From positions 310,001 through 374,000 of the forward strand of contig NZ_JADDIV010000006.1 of NCBI RefSeq assembly GCF_015070875.1: a DNA stretch of 64,000 bases, read 5' to 3'. This document shows, piece by piece, positions 52,202 through 60,452 of the stretch. How positions within the stretch are numbered: position 1 is the first letter of the stretch; the number at the start of each line of letters is the position of its first letter. Made by a program: the position numbers and the translations under genes. Below the pieces are notes generated by a model. The model did no database searches and was not told where the DNA came from. It saw only the letters and a list, made by a program, of their open reading frames with translations. Origin of the DNA: Ramlibacter pallidus (GTDB lineage: Bacteria > Pseudomonadota > Gammaproteobacteria > Burkholderiales > Burkholderiaceae_C).

Positions 52202-53956
52202 ATGACTTTTGACGAACTGAACCTCGCACCGGCCATCCTCAAGGCTGTCCGCGAAGAAGGCTACGAAACCCCCACCCCGATCCAGGCCCAGGCGATCCCC
52301 GCCGTGCTCGACGGCCACGATCTCCTCGCCGGCGCCCAGACCGGCACCGGCAAGACGGCGGCGTTCACGCTGCCCATGCTGCACAAGCTGACCCACGGGC
52401 AGAGCAAGACCAACAAGTTCGGCAAGGACGGCATCGCCGCCCTGGTGCTCACGCCCACGCGTGAACTCGCCGCGCAGGTGGAAGAGTCCATCCGGACCTA
52501 CGGCAAGTACCTGCCCCTGACTTCCGCCGTGATCTTCGGCGGCGTCGGCATGAACCCCCAGATCGACCGCATCCGCAAGGGCGTCGACATCCTGGTCGCG
52601 ACGCCCGGCCGCCTGCTGGACCTGCAGCAGCAGGGCCACCTGGACCTGTCCACGGTGGAGATCCTCGTGCTCGACGAGGCCGACCGCATGCTGGACATGG
52701 GCTTCCTGCCGGACGTGAAGAAGGTGCTGGCGCTGGTGCCGAAGGAAAAGCAGAGCCTGCTGTTCTCCGCCACCTTCAGCGACGAGATCCGCGAGCTGGC
52801 CCACACGCTGCTGAAGAATCCGCAGAGCATCCAGGTCACCCCGCGCAACACCACCGTCCAGCGCATCACGCAGGTGGTGCACCCGGTCGGCCGCGGCAAG
52901 AAGAAGGAGCTGCTGGCGCACGTGATCCAGGAACACGACTGGTCGCAGGTGCTGGTGTTCACGCGCACCAAGTTCGGCGCCAACAACGTTGCCGAATTCC
53001 TGAACAAGAAGGGCATCACCGCGATGGCCCTGCACGGCAACAAGAGCCAGACCGCGCGCACGCAGGCCCTGGCCGGGTTCAAGAGCGGCGAGATCCGCGC
53101 GCTGGTGGCGACCGACATCGCGGCCCGCGGCATCGACATCGACGAACTGCCGCACGTGGTGAACTACGAGATCCCCAACGTGCCGGAAGACTACGTGCAC
53201 CGCATCGGCCGCACCGGCCGCGCGGGCAACGACGGCGCCGCCGTCAGCCTGGTCTGCCTGGACGAGGAAGGCTTCATGCAGGAGATCGAGCGCTTCACCA
53301 AGCAGCAGATCGCCGTGCAGGTGGTCGAGGGCTTCGGGCCCGAACCCGGCGAGCAGGCCGAGCCGATCGCCATGGGCCGCCAAGTGCTGTGGGGCGGCAA
53401 GGGCCGCCCGCCCTCGCGCGAAGTGCTCAACGCCGCGGCCAAGGCGGCACGCAGCGAGATGATGCAGCGCATCCGCGAGAACAAGGACAAGAACGGCGGC
53501 CAGCCGCGCGGCGGCGCCGGCCGTGGCGGCAACGGCGCCGGCCGCAGCGCCAATGGCAACGGCGCGGGCCGCAACGCCGGCGGCAACGGCCAGCGCAGCG
53601 AAAACCAGGGCCAGCAGGCACGCAACGGCAACGGCGGCCGCGGCCGTCCGCAGCAGCCGGGCCAGCGTCCGCCGAACAACGGCCAGGGCGCGCGTCCGCC
53701 GCAGCAACAGGCGCGCGACGTGCGCCCGGAGCGCGACGAGGACGGTGAAGACCGCATGCCGCGCAACGTGGACCCGTTGCGCACCAACCTGCCCGGCCGC
53801 CGCGACATGACCGGCGTCAAGCGCGTCAGCCCGAACGGCCAGCCGGATCCCACCCGCACCAGCATCGACAGCATGGGCGCGAGCCGCCGTGGTGGTGGTG
53901 GTGGCGGCGGCGGCAACCGCCGCGGCGGCAACCCTGCCCGCAACTACGGCCGCTGA
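52202..53956 (+). CDS. rhlE: ATP-dependent RNA helicase RhlE
   Basis: A 584-aa DEAD-box helicase. Q motif [14 protein letters not shown], Walker [30 protein letters not shown] in [18 protein letters not shown], and [10 protein letters not shown] occur in order. The long C-terminal tail (about residues 435-584) is low complexity, rich in Gly, Asn, Arg and Gln ([13 protein letters not shown]), which favours RNA binding and condensates. I start at [10 protein letters not shown] (52202), the family start. Confidence 0.93.
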   Translation: MTFDELNLAPAILKAVREEGYETPTPIQAQAIPAVLDGHDLLAGAQTGTGKTAAFTLPMLHKLTHGQSKTNKFGKDGIAALVLTPTRELAAQVEESIRTYGKYLPLTSAVIFGGVGMNPQIDRIRKGVDILVATPGRLLDLQQQGHLDLSTVEILVLDEADRMLDMGFLPDVKKVLALVPKEKQSLLFSATFSDEIRELAHTLLKNPQSIQVTPRNTTVQRITQVVHPVGRGKKKELLAHVIQEHDWSQVLVFTRTKFGANNVAEFLNKKGITAMALHGNKSQTARTQALAGFKSGEIRALVATDIAARGIDIDELPHVVNYEIPNVPEDYVHRIGRTGRAGNDGAAVSLVCLDEEGFMQEIERFTKQQIAVQVVEGFGPEPGEQAEPIAMGRQVLWGGKGRPPSREVLNAAAKAARSEMMQRIRENKDKNGGQPRGGAGRGGNGAGRSANGNGAGRNAGGNGQRSENQGQQARNGNGGRGRPQQPGQRPPNNGQGARPPQQQARDVRPERDEDGEDRMPRNVDPLRTNLPGRRDMTGVKRVSPNGQPDPTRTSIDSMGASRRGGGGGGGGNRRGGNPARNYGR

Positions 53957-53969
53957 GTCCGTCCCTGCC

Positions 53970-54632
53970 ATGGAGCGGCCCGCCCTGCCCCCCCGCACCG
54001 CCCTCGTGGCGGGCGCGACGGGCCTGGTGGGCCGCGAGATCCTGCAGGGCCTGCTGGCCGACGAGGGCGTGGCGACGGTGCACGTGCTCGCGCGCCGCGC
54101 GCCGGACCTGCGCCACCCCAAGCTGGTCGTCCATCTCGTCGACTTCACGCGCCTGCCGGCACTTCCGGCGCTGGACGAGGCCTACCTGGCCCTCGGCACC
54201 ACCATCAAGGTCGCCGGCAGCCAGCCGGCCTTCCGCGCGGTCGACCTCGACGCGAACCTCGCCGTCGCTCGCGCGGCCCGGGCCGCCGGCGCGACGCGCC
54301 TCGGCGTGGTCAGCGCGATGGGCGCGGACTCGCAGTCCGCCATCTTCTACAACCGCGTGAAGGGCGAGCTCGAGAAGGCGGTCGACGGCCTCGGCTACGA
54401 AGGCGTCGTGATCGCGCGCCCGTCGTTCCTGCTGGGCGATCGCCAGTCGCTCGGCCAGCCGGAGCGCACGGGCGAGAAGATCGCCGCCGGCGTGGGCCGC
54501 TGGATCGGCCATGTCCTGCCCGCGAACCTGCGTCCGATCCGGGCGGCGGACGTCGCGCGCGCGCTGCTGCGCACCGTGCCGCAAGCGAAGGCCGCGCAGG
54601 TGCTGCTGTCGGGCGACATGCAGCCTGCGTAG
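53970..54632 (+). CDS. NAD(P)-binding oxidoreductase of the YbjT/HTATIP2 type
   Basis: A 220-aa atypical SDR. It has the cofactor loop VAGATGLVGREIL (about residues 13-25), YLALGTTIKVAGSQPAFRAVDLDANL, VVSAMGADSQSAIFYNRVKGELEKAV and VIARPSFLLG. The usual Tyr-x3-Lys is present as YNRVK. Function unknown; relatives bind NADPH and act in stress or as regulators. It starts 13 nt after rhlE, likely in one transcript. Confidence 0.82.
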   Translation: MERPALPPRTALVAGATGLVGREILQGLLADEGVATVHVLARRAPDLRHPKLVVHLVDFTRLPALPALDEAYLALGTTIKVAGSQPAFRAVDLDANLAVARAARAAGATRLGVVSAMGADSQSAIFYNRVKGELEKAVDGLGYEGVVIARPSFLLGDRQSLGQPERTGEKIAAGVGRWIGHVLPANLRPIRAADVARALLRTVPQAKAAQVLLSGDMQPA

Positions 54633-54639
54633 CGCGTGC

Positions 54640-55830
54640 CTACGAGGCGCGCACCATCGCGTCCTTGCGCTTCCAGAGCTCCGGCAGCAGTTCGATCCCC
54701 AGCCCCGGCTGGTCGCCCAGGCTGACCATCCCCTGCTCCACCTTCGGCAGCCCGGTCACCAGTTCGCGGTACCAGCCCGTGTAGAACGCACGCACGCTCT
54801 CCTGCACCAGCGCGTTGGGCGCGTGCAGCGACAGGTGCGTGGACGCGGCCCAGACGACGGGCCCCGTGCAGTCGTGCGGCGCCACCGGCAGCTGCCAGGC
54901 GTCCGCCATCGCCGCGATCTTGCGCGCTTCGGTCAGGCCGCCGCACCAGCTCAGGTCCAGCATCGCGACGCCGGCCACGCCCGTCTGCAGGTAGTCCTTG
55001 AAGCCCCACTTGTAGCTGAGGGTCTCGCTGGCGCAGACCATCGCCCGGCAGTCTTCGGCATACGCCTTGAGCAGGTCGAGGCTGTCGATGCGGATCGGGT
55101 CCTCGTGCCAGAAGGTGTCGAACTCCTGCAATGCGCGCGCGATGCGCCGCGCCATCGGCAGCCGCCACAGGCTGTGGAACTCCACCATGATGTCCATGCG
55201 GGAGCCGGCGGCCGAGCGGATCTTGCGGAAGGGCTCGAGCGCCGCGTCGAGGTCCTGCGCGCTGATGTACTGGCCGTGGCTGCGCTCGGCCGCCACGTCG
55301 AAGGGCCAGATCTTCATCGCCGTGATGCCCTCTTCCAGCAGCGACTGCGCCAGTTCGTCGGCGTGGTGCAGGAAACCCTCGAGGTCCTCGTAGGGTCCCT
55401 GCGCGTTGCCCAGCCCCCAGTTCGACGACGCCTGGTTGCGGTTGCTGCGCACGTAGCGGTAGCCGGCGCAGGTGTTGTAGACGCGGATCGCGTCGCGGCT
55501 CTTGCCGCCCAGCGCGGTGTGCAGCGGCATGCCCGCGGCCTGCCCGAACAGGTCCCACAGCGCGATGTCGACGGCGGAGTTGCCGCGCGTCTCGGCCCCG
55601 GAGCCGCGCCACCCGAGATAGCCGGTCAGGTCGCGCGCCCGGGCCTCGATGGCCAGCGGGTCCTGGCCGACCAGCCGCGGCGCGGCCCATTCGTGCAGGT
55701 AGGCCTCGACGGCTTCGGCGCCCATGAAGGTCTCGCCGAGGCCGACGAGACCTTCGTCGGTGTGCACGCGCACCCACAGGATGTTGGGAAACTCCCCGAG
55801 CCGGAGGGTTTCGAGCTGGCGGATCTTCAT
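54640..55830 (-). CDS. mandelate racemase/muconate lactonizing enzyme family protein
   Basis: A 396-aa enolase-superfamily enzyme. Visible parts: the capping domain with WRGSGAETRGNSAVDIALWDLFGQ, a base-side MKIWPFD, metal ligands in VEFHSLWR, FWHEDPIR and CASETLS, and a late PHDCTGPVVW. The Lys-Ile-Trp in place of KxK or KxH sets it apart from the copy at 26565. Predicted sugar-acid dehydratase. It is 25 nt downstream of the transglutaminase gene and near the aldonate locus. Confidence 0.83.
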   Translation of the reverse strand: MKIRQLETLRLGEFPNILWVRVHTDEGLVGLGETFMGAEAVEAYLHEWAAPRLVGQDPLAIEARARDLTGYLGWRGSGAETRGNSAVDIALWDLFGQAAGMPLHTALGGKSRDAIRVYNTCAGYRYVRSNRNQASSNWGLGNAQGPYEDLEGFLHHADELAQSLLEEGITAMKIWPFDVAAERSHGQYISAQDLDAALEPFRKIRSAAGSRMDIMVEFHSLWRLPMARRIARALQEFDTFWHEDPIRIDSLDLLKAYAEDCRAMVCASETLSYKWGFKDYLQTGVAGVAMLDLSWCGGLTEARKIAAMADAWQLPVAPHDCTGPVVWAASTHLSLHAPNALVQESVRAFYTGWYRELVTGLPKVEQGMVSLGDQPGLGIELLPELWKRKDAMVRAS

Positions 55831-55855
55831 GCCGGATGCGCCGGCCGCGCCGGCT

Positions 55856-56629
55856 TCAGGAGGTCTTGTGGAAGGGCAGTTCGCCGCCCGCGCGGGAGTC
55901 GCGCAGCTTGCGCCAGGCGCGGTCCATCAGCGGCGCGAGCAGGTTCCAGTGCAGCAGGCGGCCGAAGCTCGCGTGCAGCCTGCCCAGCGTGCTGCGGGTG
56001 GCGAAATGCAGCGGGTCGTGGAAGACGCCCAGGTCCTCGAGCACCATCAGGTCGCATTCCGTGGGCACGCCGCCCAGGAAGGCGCTCTCGTAGCCGTTCC
56101 AGACCATGGCGCCGTTGACGTGGATGCCGTAGCCCCATTCCCAGCCGAGGTCCTTCAGGCGCTGGCGCGCCGCGGCCATGCACTCGCCGTCGTAGATGAA
56201 GGTGTCGGTCCGCAGCCACTGGTCCTGCAGCCAGATCTCCAGCACCGGACGCACGGCTTCGCGCATGCGCCCCGGGATGCCGCGCAGGATCTCGCCGCCG
56301 AGGTTCAGGAACCGGACACGGGACGGCAGGCCGGCCATGCGCAGCATGGCCACCAGCAGCGTCGCCTTGTCGAAGGCGTCGCCGTGGCCGGCGTCGTAGA
56401 CCTGGCGCGCCGTGGGCGCGCCGAACTTCATGCGCGTGCGCAGCGGCAGGCGCTTGACATAGCCGTAGATCGACAGCGCCTTCTCCCTGTCGTTCTTGCA
56501 CAACTGGGTGAGGGCATGGACCCGCAGCCGCAGCTTCGGGTCTTCCATGTCGAACAGGGGGGAGCGTCCGAGCCAGTAGCGCGGATGGTCGGCCTCCGGG
56601 AACGGCGTCGCTGGTGACGACTGGGCCAC
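55856..56629 (-). CDS. transglutaminase-like domain protein
   Basis: A 257-aa protein. Blocks include RLPLRTRMKFGAPTARQVYDAGHGDAFDKATLLVAMLRMAGLPSRVRFLNL and EIWLQDQWLRTDTFIYD, the transglutaminase-fold core. In the usual Cys position the protein reads GDAFDK, so Asp rather than Cys may occupy the catalytic spot, which would make it non-enzymatic or a different hydrolase. I recognise no closer function. It is co-directional with the enolase-superfamily gene. Confidence 0.75.
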   Translation of the reverse strand: MAQSSPATPFPEADHPRYWLGRSPLFDMEDPKLRLRVHALTQLCKNDREKALSIYGYVKRLPLRTRMKFGAPTARQVYDAGHGDAFDKATLLVAMLRMAGLPSRVRFLNLGGEILRGIPGRMREAVRPVLEIWLQDQWLRTDTFIYDGECMAAARQRLKDLGWEWGYGIHVNGAMVWNGYESAFLGGVPTECDLMVLEDLGVFHDPLHFATRSTLGRLHASFGRLLHWNLLAPLMDRAWRKLRDSRAGGELPFHKTS

Positions 56630-56740
56630 GGGAACTACCTCTCTCCAACGTTGACCCGGCTTTCTGCTGCACGCCGGGAATGTTAGAAATTGTAGCTGCC
56701 ATGACCGAGCAGCGCACCAGGAATATGGCTTAAGCCCTTG

Positions 56741-57748
56741 TCAGCCGCCCCGGGCCTTCTTCAGCGCGTCCAGGACGATGTTCACCGGTTCGGAGCCGAT
56801 GGTCGGCACGTTCTTGTCGTAGACCGGCTTGACCTTGTCGAACATGCGGCGCTGCTCCGCGGGGGTGATCTCGTTGACCTGCATGCCCTTGGAGCGCAGG
56901 CTGGCCAGCGACTTCTCGTTCAGCTGCCGGTTGGCGACGCGCTGCACCTTCTGGCCCTCGATCGCGGCTTCGCGCAGCACGGCCTGCTCCTGCGGGCTCA
57001 GGCCGTCCCACAGCTTCTTGGAATAGAGGATCAGGAAGGGCGTGTAGGCGTGGCGCGTGACCGACAGGTACTTCTGCACCTCGTTGAACTTGGAGGTCTC
57101 GATCGTGACGAAGGGGTTCTCCTGGCCGTCGATGGTCTTGGTCTCCAGCGCCGTGAACACTTCCGGGAAGGCCATCGGCACGGCGTTGGTGCCCAGCGTG
57201 CGGAACGTGTCCAGGAAGATGTTGTTCTGCATCACGCGCAGCTTGATGCCGTCGAAGTCCTCGACCTTCGCGACCGGCTTCTTGCTGTTGGTCAGGTTGC
57301 GGAAGCCGTTCTCCCAGTAGGCCAGGTTCACGAGGCCCGCTTCTTCCAGCTTCTTGTTGAAGTAGACGCCGGCCGGGCCGTCCAGGACCGCGTCGGCTTC
57401 CTTCTCGTTGGCGAACAGGAAGGGCAGGTCGAACACGCCCAGTTCCTTGACGATGCCCACCAGCGGGGAGGAGGAGGTGCACACCATCTCCTGCGTGCCG
57501 GCGCGCAGCGCCTGCGTGGCCTGCAGGTCGTTGCCGGCGGCGCCGCCCCAGAAGGCGTTGATCTTCATCTTGCCGCCGGTCTTGGCGGCCAGCACTTCCT
57601 GCATCTTCTTCACGCCCACGCCCACCGGGTGGTCTTCGTTCACGCCGTTGGTGAACTTGATGGTGCGCTCCTGGAACTGCGCGAAGGCAGGGGCAGCCGC
57701 CAGCAGGGCGCCGGCGACGAGGGTGACGAGCGTGCGTCGCTTCAACAT
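56741..57748 (-). CDS. TRAP transporter substrate-binding protein DctP
   Basis: A 335-aa periplasmic receptor. The signal peptide ends at AFA (about residue 24). DctP landmarks: IKFTNGVNEDHPVGVGVKKMQEVLAAKTGGKMKI, FDGIKLRVMQNNIFLDTFRTLG, and FPEVFTALETKTIDGQENPF. It would bind a carboxylate, here likely a sugar acid by context. AGGAGA lies 8 nt before the ATG at 57748. Last gene of the fadR-dctQ-dctM-dctP set. Confidence 0.93.
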   Translation of the reverse strand: MLKRRTLVTLVAGALLAAAPAFAQFQERTIKFTNGVNEDHPVGVGVKKMQEVLAAKTGGKMKINAFWGGAAGNDLQATQALRAGTQEMVCTSSSPLVGIVKELGVFDLPFLFANEKEADAVLDGPAGVYFNKKLEEAGLVNLAYWENGFRNLTNSKKPVAKVEDFDGIKLRVMQNNIFLDTFRTLGTNAVPMAFPEVFTALETKTIDGQENPFVTIETSKFNEVQKYLSVTRHAYTPFLILYSKKLWDGLSPQEQAVLREAAIEGQKVQRVANRQLNEKSLASLRSKGMQVNEITPAEQRRMFDKVKPVYDKNVPTIGSEPVNIVLDALKKARGG

Positions 57749-57785
57749 GGTTTGTCTCCTAGGGTCGGACGGGGGGAACATGGAC

Positions 57786-59084
57786 CTAGCGCATCAGCCA
57801 TTGCAAAGGCACGAGCACGAGGTCGGGGAACAGGACGAGCGAGAACAGGACGATGAGCTGCGCGATGAAGAAGGGCATCACGCCCTTGAAGGCGTCGTCC
57901 ATGCTGATGCGCGCGACGCCGCACACCACGTTCAGCACGGTGCCCACCGGTGGCGTGATCAGCCCGATGGCGTTGTTCATGATGAACAGCACGCCGAAGT
58001 AGACGGGGTCGATGCCGGCCTGGCGCACGATCGGCATCAGCACCGGCGTGAGGATCAGCACCGTCGGCGTGAAGTCCAGCGCCGTGCCGATGACGACGAT
58101 GATCACCATCATCACCAGCATCAGCAGCGTCTTGTTGTGCGCGAAGGGCGACAGCAGCTTGGCGACTTCGTCGGGGATGTTGGCGACGGTGATCAGCCAG
58201 GCGCTGACCATGGCGGCCGCGACGAGGAACATGACCACCGCGGTGGTCTTGCCGGCGGACACCACCAGGCCGTACAGGTCCTTCAGCTTCAGTTCGCGGT
58301 AGACGAACATGCCGACCACGAAGCTGTAGACCGCGGCCACGACGGCGGCCTCGGTCGGGGTGAAGACGCCGAACTTCATGCCGCCGAGGATCACGACCGG
58401 CAGCAGCAGCGCGAAGGTGCCCTGGCCGGTGACGCGCAGCCGCTCGCCCATCGGCATGCGCGGCGCCGCCTGCACGTTCTCCTTCTTGGCGACGATCCAC
58501 CAGGCGATGCCGATCGCCAGGCCCATCAGGATGCCGGGGAAGATGCCGGCCAGGAACAGCTTGGTGATCGAGACGTTGGCGGCGACGCCGAAGATGATCA
58601 TGCCGATCGACGGCGGGATGACCGGCGCGATGATGCCGCCGGCGGCGATGAGGCCCGCGGAGCGGTTCACCTGGTAGCCGGCTTGCCGCATCATGGGGAT
58701 CAGGAGCGCGGACAGCGCCGCCGTGTCGGCCACGGCGGAACCCGAGATCGAGGCCATGATGACGGCGGCGAGCACCGCGACGTAGCCCATGCCGCCGCGG
58801 AAGTGGCCGACCCAGGCCATCGCGAGGTGGACGATGCGGCGCGAGAGGCCGCCGGCGTTCATGAACTCGCCGGCCAGCAGGAAGAACGGAACCGCCAGCA
58901 GCGGGAAGTTGTCGGCGCCGTCGACGAAGCGCTGCGCCAGGATCTGCGAGTCGAAGGCCGGCAGCATGCCGGTGGCGGCCATGAACGCCATGAGCGCGAG
59001 CCCGCACACCAGCAGCGCGTAGGCGATGGGCATGCCGAGCGCCATGGCGCCGAGCAGGCTGCCGACGAAGATGGTGACCGTCAT
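57786..59084 (-). CDS. TRAP transporter large permease DctM
   Basis: A 432-aa membrane protein with about 12 hydrophobic segments. DctM motifs are clear: MPIAYALLVCGL, FPLLAVPFFLLAGEFMNAGGLSRRIVHLA, ASISGSAVADTAALSALLIPMM, AAGGIIAPVIPPSIGMIIFG and NNAIGLITPPVGTVLNVV. It overlaps dctQ by 4 nt (ATGA). With DctP and DctQ it forms a secondary transporter driven by an ion gradient. Confidence 0.94.
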   Translation of the reverse strand: MTVTIFVGSLLGAMALGMPIAYALLVCGLALMAFMAATGMLPAFDSQILAQRFVDGADNFPLLAVPFFLLAGEFMNAGGLSRRIVHLAMAWVGHFRGGMGYVAVLAAVIMASISGSAVADTAALSALLIPMMRQAGYQVNRSAGLIAAGGIIAPVIPPSIGMIIFGVAANVSITKLFLAGIFPGILMGLAIGIAWWIVAKKENVQAAPRMPMGERLRVTGQGTFALLLPVVILGGMKFGVFTPTEAAVVAAVYSFVVGMFVYRELKLKDLYGLVVSAGKTTAVVMFLVAAAMVSAWLITVANIPDEVAKLLSPFAHNKTLLMLVMMVIIVVIGTALDFTPTVLILTPVLMPIVRQAGIDPVYFGVLFIMNNAIGLITPPVGTVLNVVCGVARISMDDAFKGVMPFFIAQLIVLFSLVLFPDLVLVPLQWLMR

Positions 59085-59635
59085 CGGGGGGCCCCTTGCG
59101 GCTGCGGTTCGGGCACGACGATGTGCGGCATGTCCTCCGACTCGACGACCTGCACGAGCTCGTCGTCCGACAGCTTGCCGGCGAGGAGGCGGTACAGCAC
59201 GGCCAGGTTGAACAGGGCCATCACCACCGCCACCACGTAACCGACCCCGTACACCCAGATCATCGAGATGCCGACCACGGGCGAGACGTTGGTCACCTGC
59301 AGCTCGTGCATCTTCCACGTGCCGACGAAGAACAGCACGTTCACGCCGAGCATCATGGCTTCGGACAGGAACAGGCAGGCCATCTTGCCCGCGCGCGGCA
59401 GCCGGCGCACCAGCGTGTCGACGCCCAGGTGCTCGCGGTCGCGCATCGCGATCATCGCGCCGATGTAGGTGAGCCAGATGAAGCAGTAGCGCGAAAGCTC
59501 CTCCGACACCAGGATGCCGGAGTTGAATGCATAGCGCAGCACCACGTTGCCGAACACCATGATGACCATCGCGACCAGCGCGACGACCACCAGCAGTTCG
59601 AGCAGCTTGAAGAACAGGTCGGAAGCCTTCTGCAT
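59081..59635 (-). CDS. TRAP transporter small permease DctQ
   Basis: A 184-aa membrane protein with four hydrophobic segments. The family pattern FGNVVLRYAFNSGILVSEELSRYCFIWLTYIGAMIAMRDREHLGVD is intact. The C-terminus is an acidic, Pro-rich cytoplasmic tail. It follows the FadR-type regulator by 8 nt and precedes dctM with a 4-nt overlap. Confidence 0.93.
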   Translation of the reverse strand: MQKASDLFFKLLELLVVVALVAMVIMVFGNVVLRYAFNSGILVSEELSRYCFIWLTYIGAMIAMRDREHLGVDTLVRRLPRAGKMACLFLSEAMMLGVNVLFFVGTWKMHELQVTNVSPVVGISMIWVYGVGYVVAVVMALFNLAVLYRLLAGKLSDDELVQVVESEDMPHIVVPEPQPQGAPR

Positions 59636-59643
59636 GCGGTCTT

Positions 59644-60387
59644 TCAGGCGGCGCGCAGCAGCGGCGCGGGCATGTCCAGCTTGGGCAGCCGCCGGCGGGA
59701 CGCCAGCACGGTGTCGATGTCCTCGCGGGCCCCGTCGATCAGCACGAGGATCGCGCGTTCGGCCGCATCGGCGTCGCGGGCGATCACGGCGTCGACCACC
59801 GCCCGGTGCAGCGGCAGCGAATTCTTCGGCCCGTCCTTGCGGGTGGTGGAGATCTCGAAGCTGGTGCGCAGCAGGGCCGACAGGGCCTTGCTCATCTGCA
59901 CCATCATGCGGTTGTGGCAGGCGCGCAGCAGGCCCTGGTGGAAGCGCAGGTCGTGCGCCACGTAGTCGCCGCCCTGCTCCACCGCCTTCTTCATGCCGGC
60001 GAAGGCCACCTCGATCTCGGCGATGTCGGCCGGCGTGGCGCGCTCGGCCGCGATGCGCACGGCCGCCGGTTCGATGACCCGGCGCAGCTCCTGCAGGTCG
60101 CGCAGGAACTCGCGCGTGAGGCCGGCCTGGGATTGCCAGACGATGACGTCCGGGTCGAACCAGTTCCAGGCGTCGGGCGGCAGGACCTTCGTCCCGACCT
60201 TGGGACCGGTCGTGACCAGGCCCTTGGCCACCAGGGACTTGACCGCCTCGCGGACGACGGTGCGGCTGACGCCGAGCTCCTCCCCGAGGAGCGGCTCCGG
60301 TGGCATGCTGGCGCCCACGGCATAGCGCCCGCCGACGATGGCGGCGCCCAGCAGGTCGAGGGTGGTGCCCGAAACGTTCTTGATCAT
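59644..60387 (-). CDS. FadR/GntR family transcriptional regulator (DgoR-like)
   Basis: A 247-aa regulator. The winged helix (about residues 10-75) reads VGGRYAVGASMPPEPLLGEELGVSRTVVREAVKSLVAKGLV, the GntR signature. The FCD ligand domain shows HDLRFHQGLLRACHN and the metal His in LHRAVVDAV. By neighbourhood (dgoK, dgoA) it is probably a galactonate-responsive repressor. ATG 60387 is chosen; the open frame continues upstream through the operator. Confidence 0.88.
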   Translation of the reverse strand: MIKNVSGTTLDLLGAAIVGGRYAVGASMPPEPLLGEELGVSRTVVREAVKSLVAKGLVTTGPKVGTKVLPPDAWNWFDPDVIVWQSQAGLTREFLRDLQELRRVIEPAAVRIAAERATPADIAEIEVAFAGMKKAVEQGGDYVAHDLRFHQGLLRACHNRMMVQMSKALSALLRTSFEISTTRKDGPKNSLPLHRAVVDAVIARDADAAERAILVLIDGAREDIDTVLASRRRLPKLDMPAPLLRAA

Positions 60388-60390
60388 GGT

Positions 60391-60419
60391 TTGCACGGAA
60401 GCGGGCGCAATCGTATGAC
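60391..60419 (+). promoter_or_regulatory. predicted promoter of the IlvD/Edd-dgoK-dgoA operon
   Basis: TTGCAC (60391-60396) and TATGAC (60414-60419) with 17-nt spacing. The start site would be about 60426, 27 nt before the ATG at 60453. The palindrome at 60410 covers the -10 box. Confidence 0.55.
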
Positions 60420-60427
60420 CATAAGAT
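60410..60427. promoter_or_regulatory. operator palindrome between the divergent aldonate genes
   Basis: The 18-bp sequence reads ATC-n-TATG-nn-CATA-n-GAT, an exact dyad at all 14 specified positions. It lies between the regulator (ATG 60387) and dehydratase (ATG 60453) starts and over the rightward -10 box. Predicted binding site of the FadR-type repressor. Confidence 0.6.
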
Positions 60428-60452
60428 GATTGACCGATCAGGACCAACCCTT

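Noticed and set aside
52202..53956. Duplicate of the helicase at 3154
   Set aside because: Both are DEAD-box enzymes, but they differ in the Q-motif region, the insert between motifs and the C-terminal tail, so they are separate family members rather than a recent duplication.
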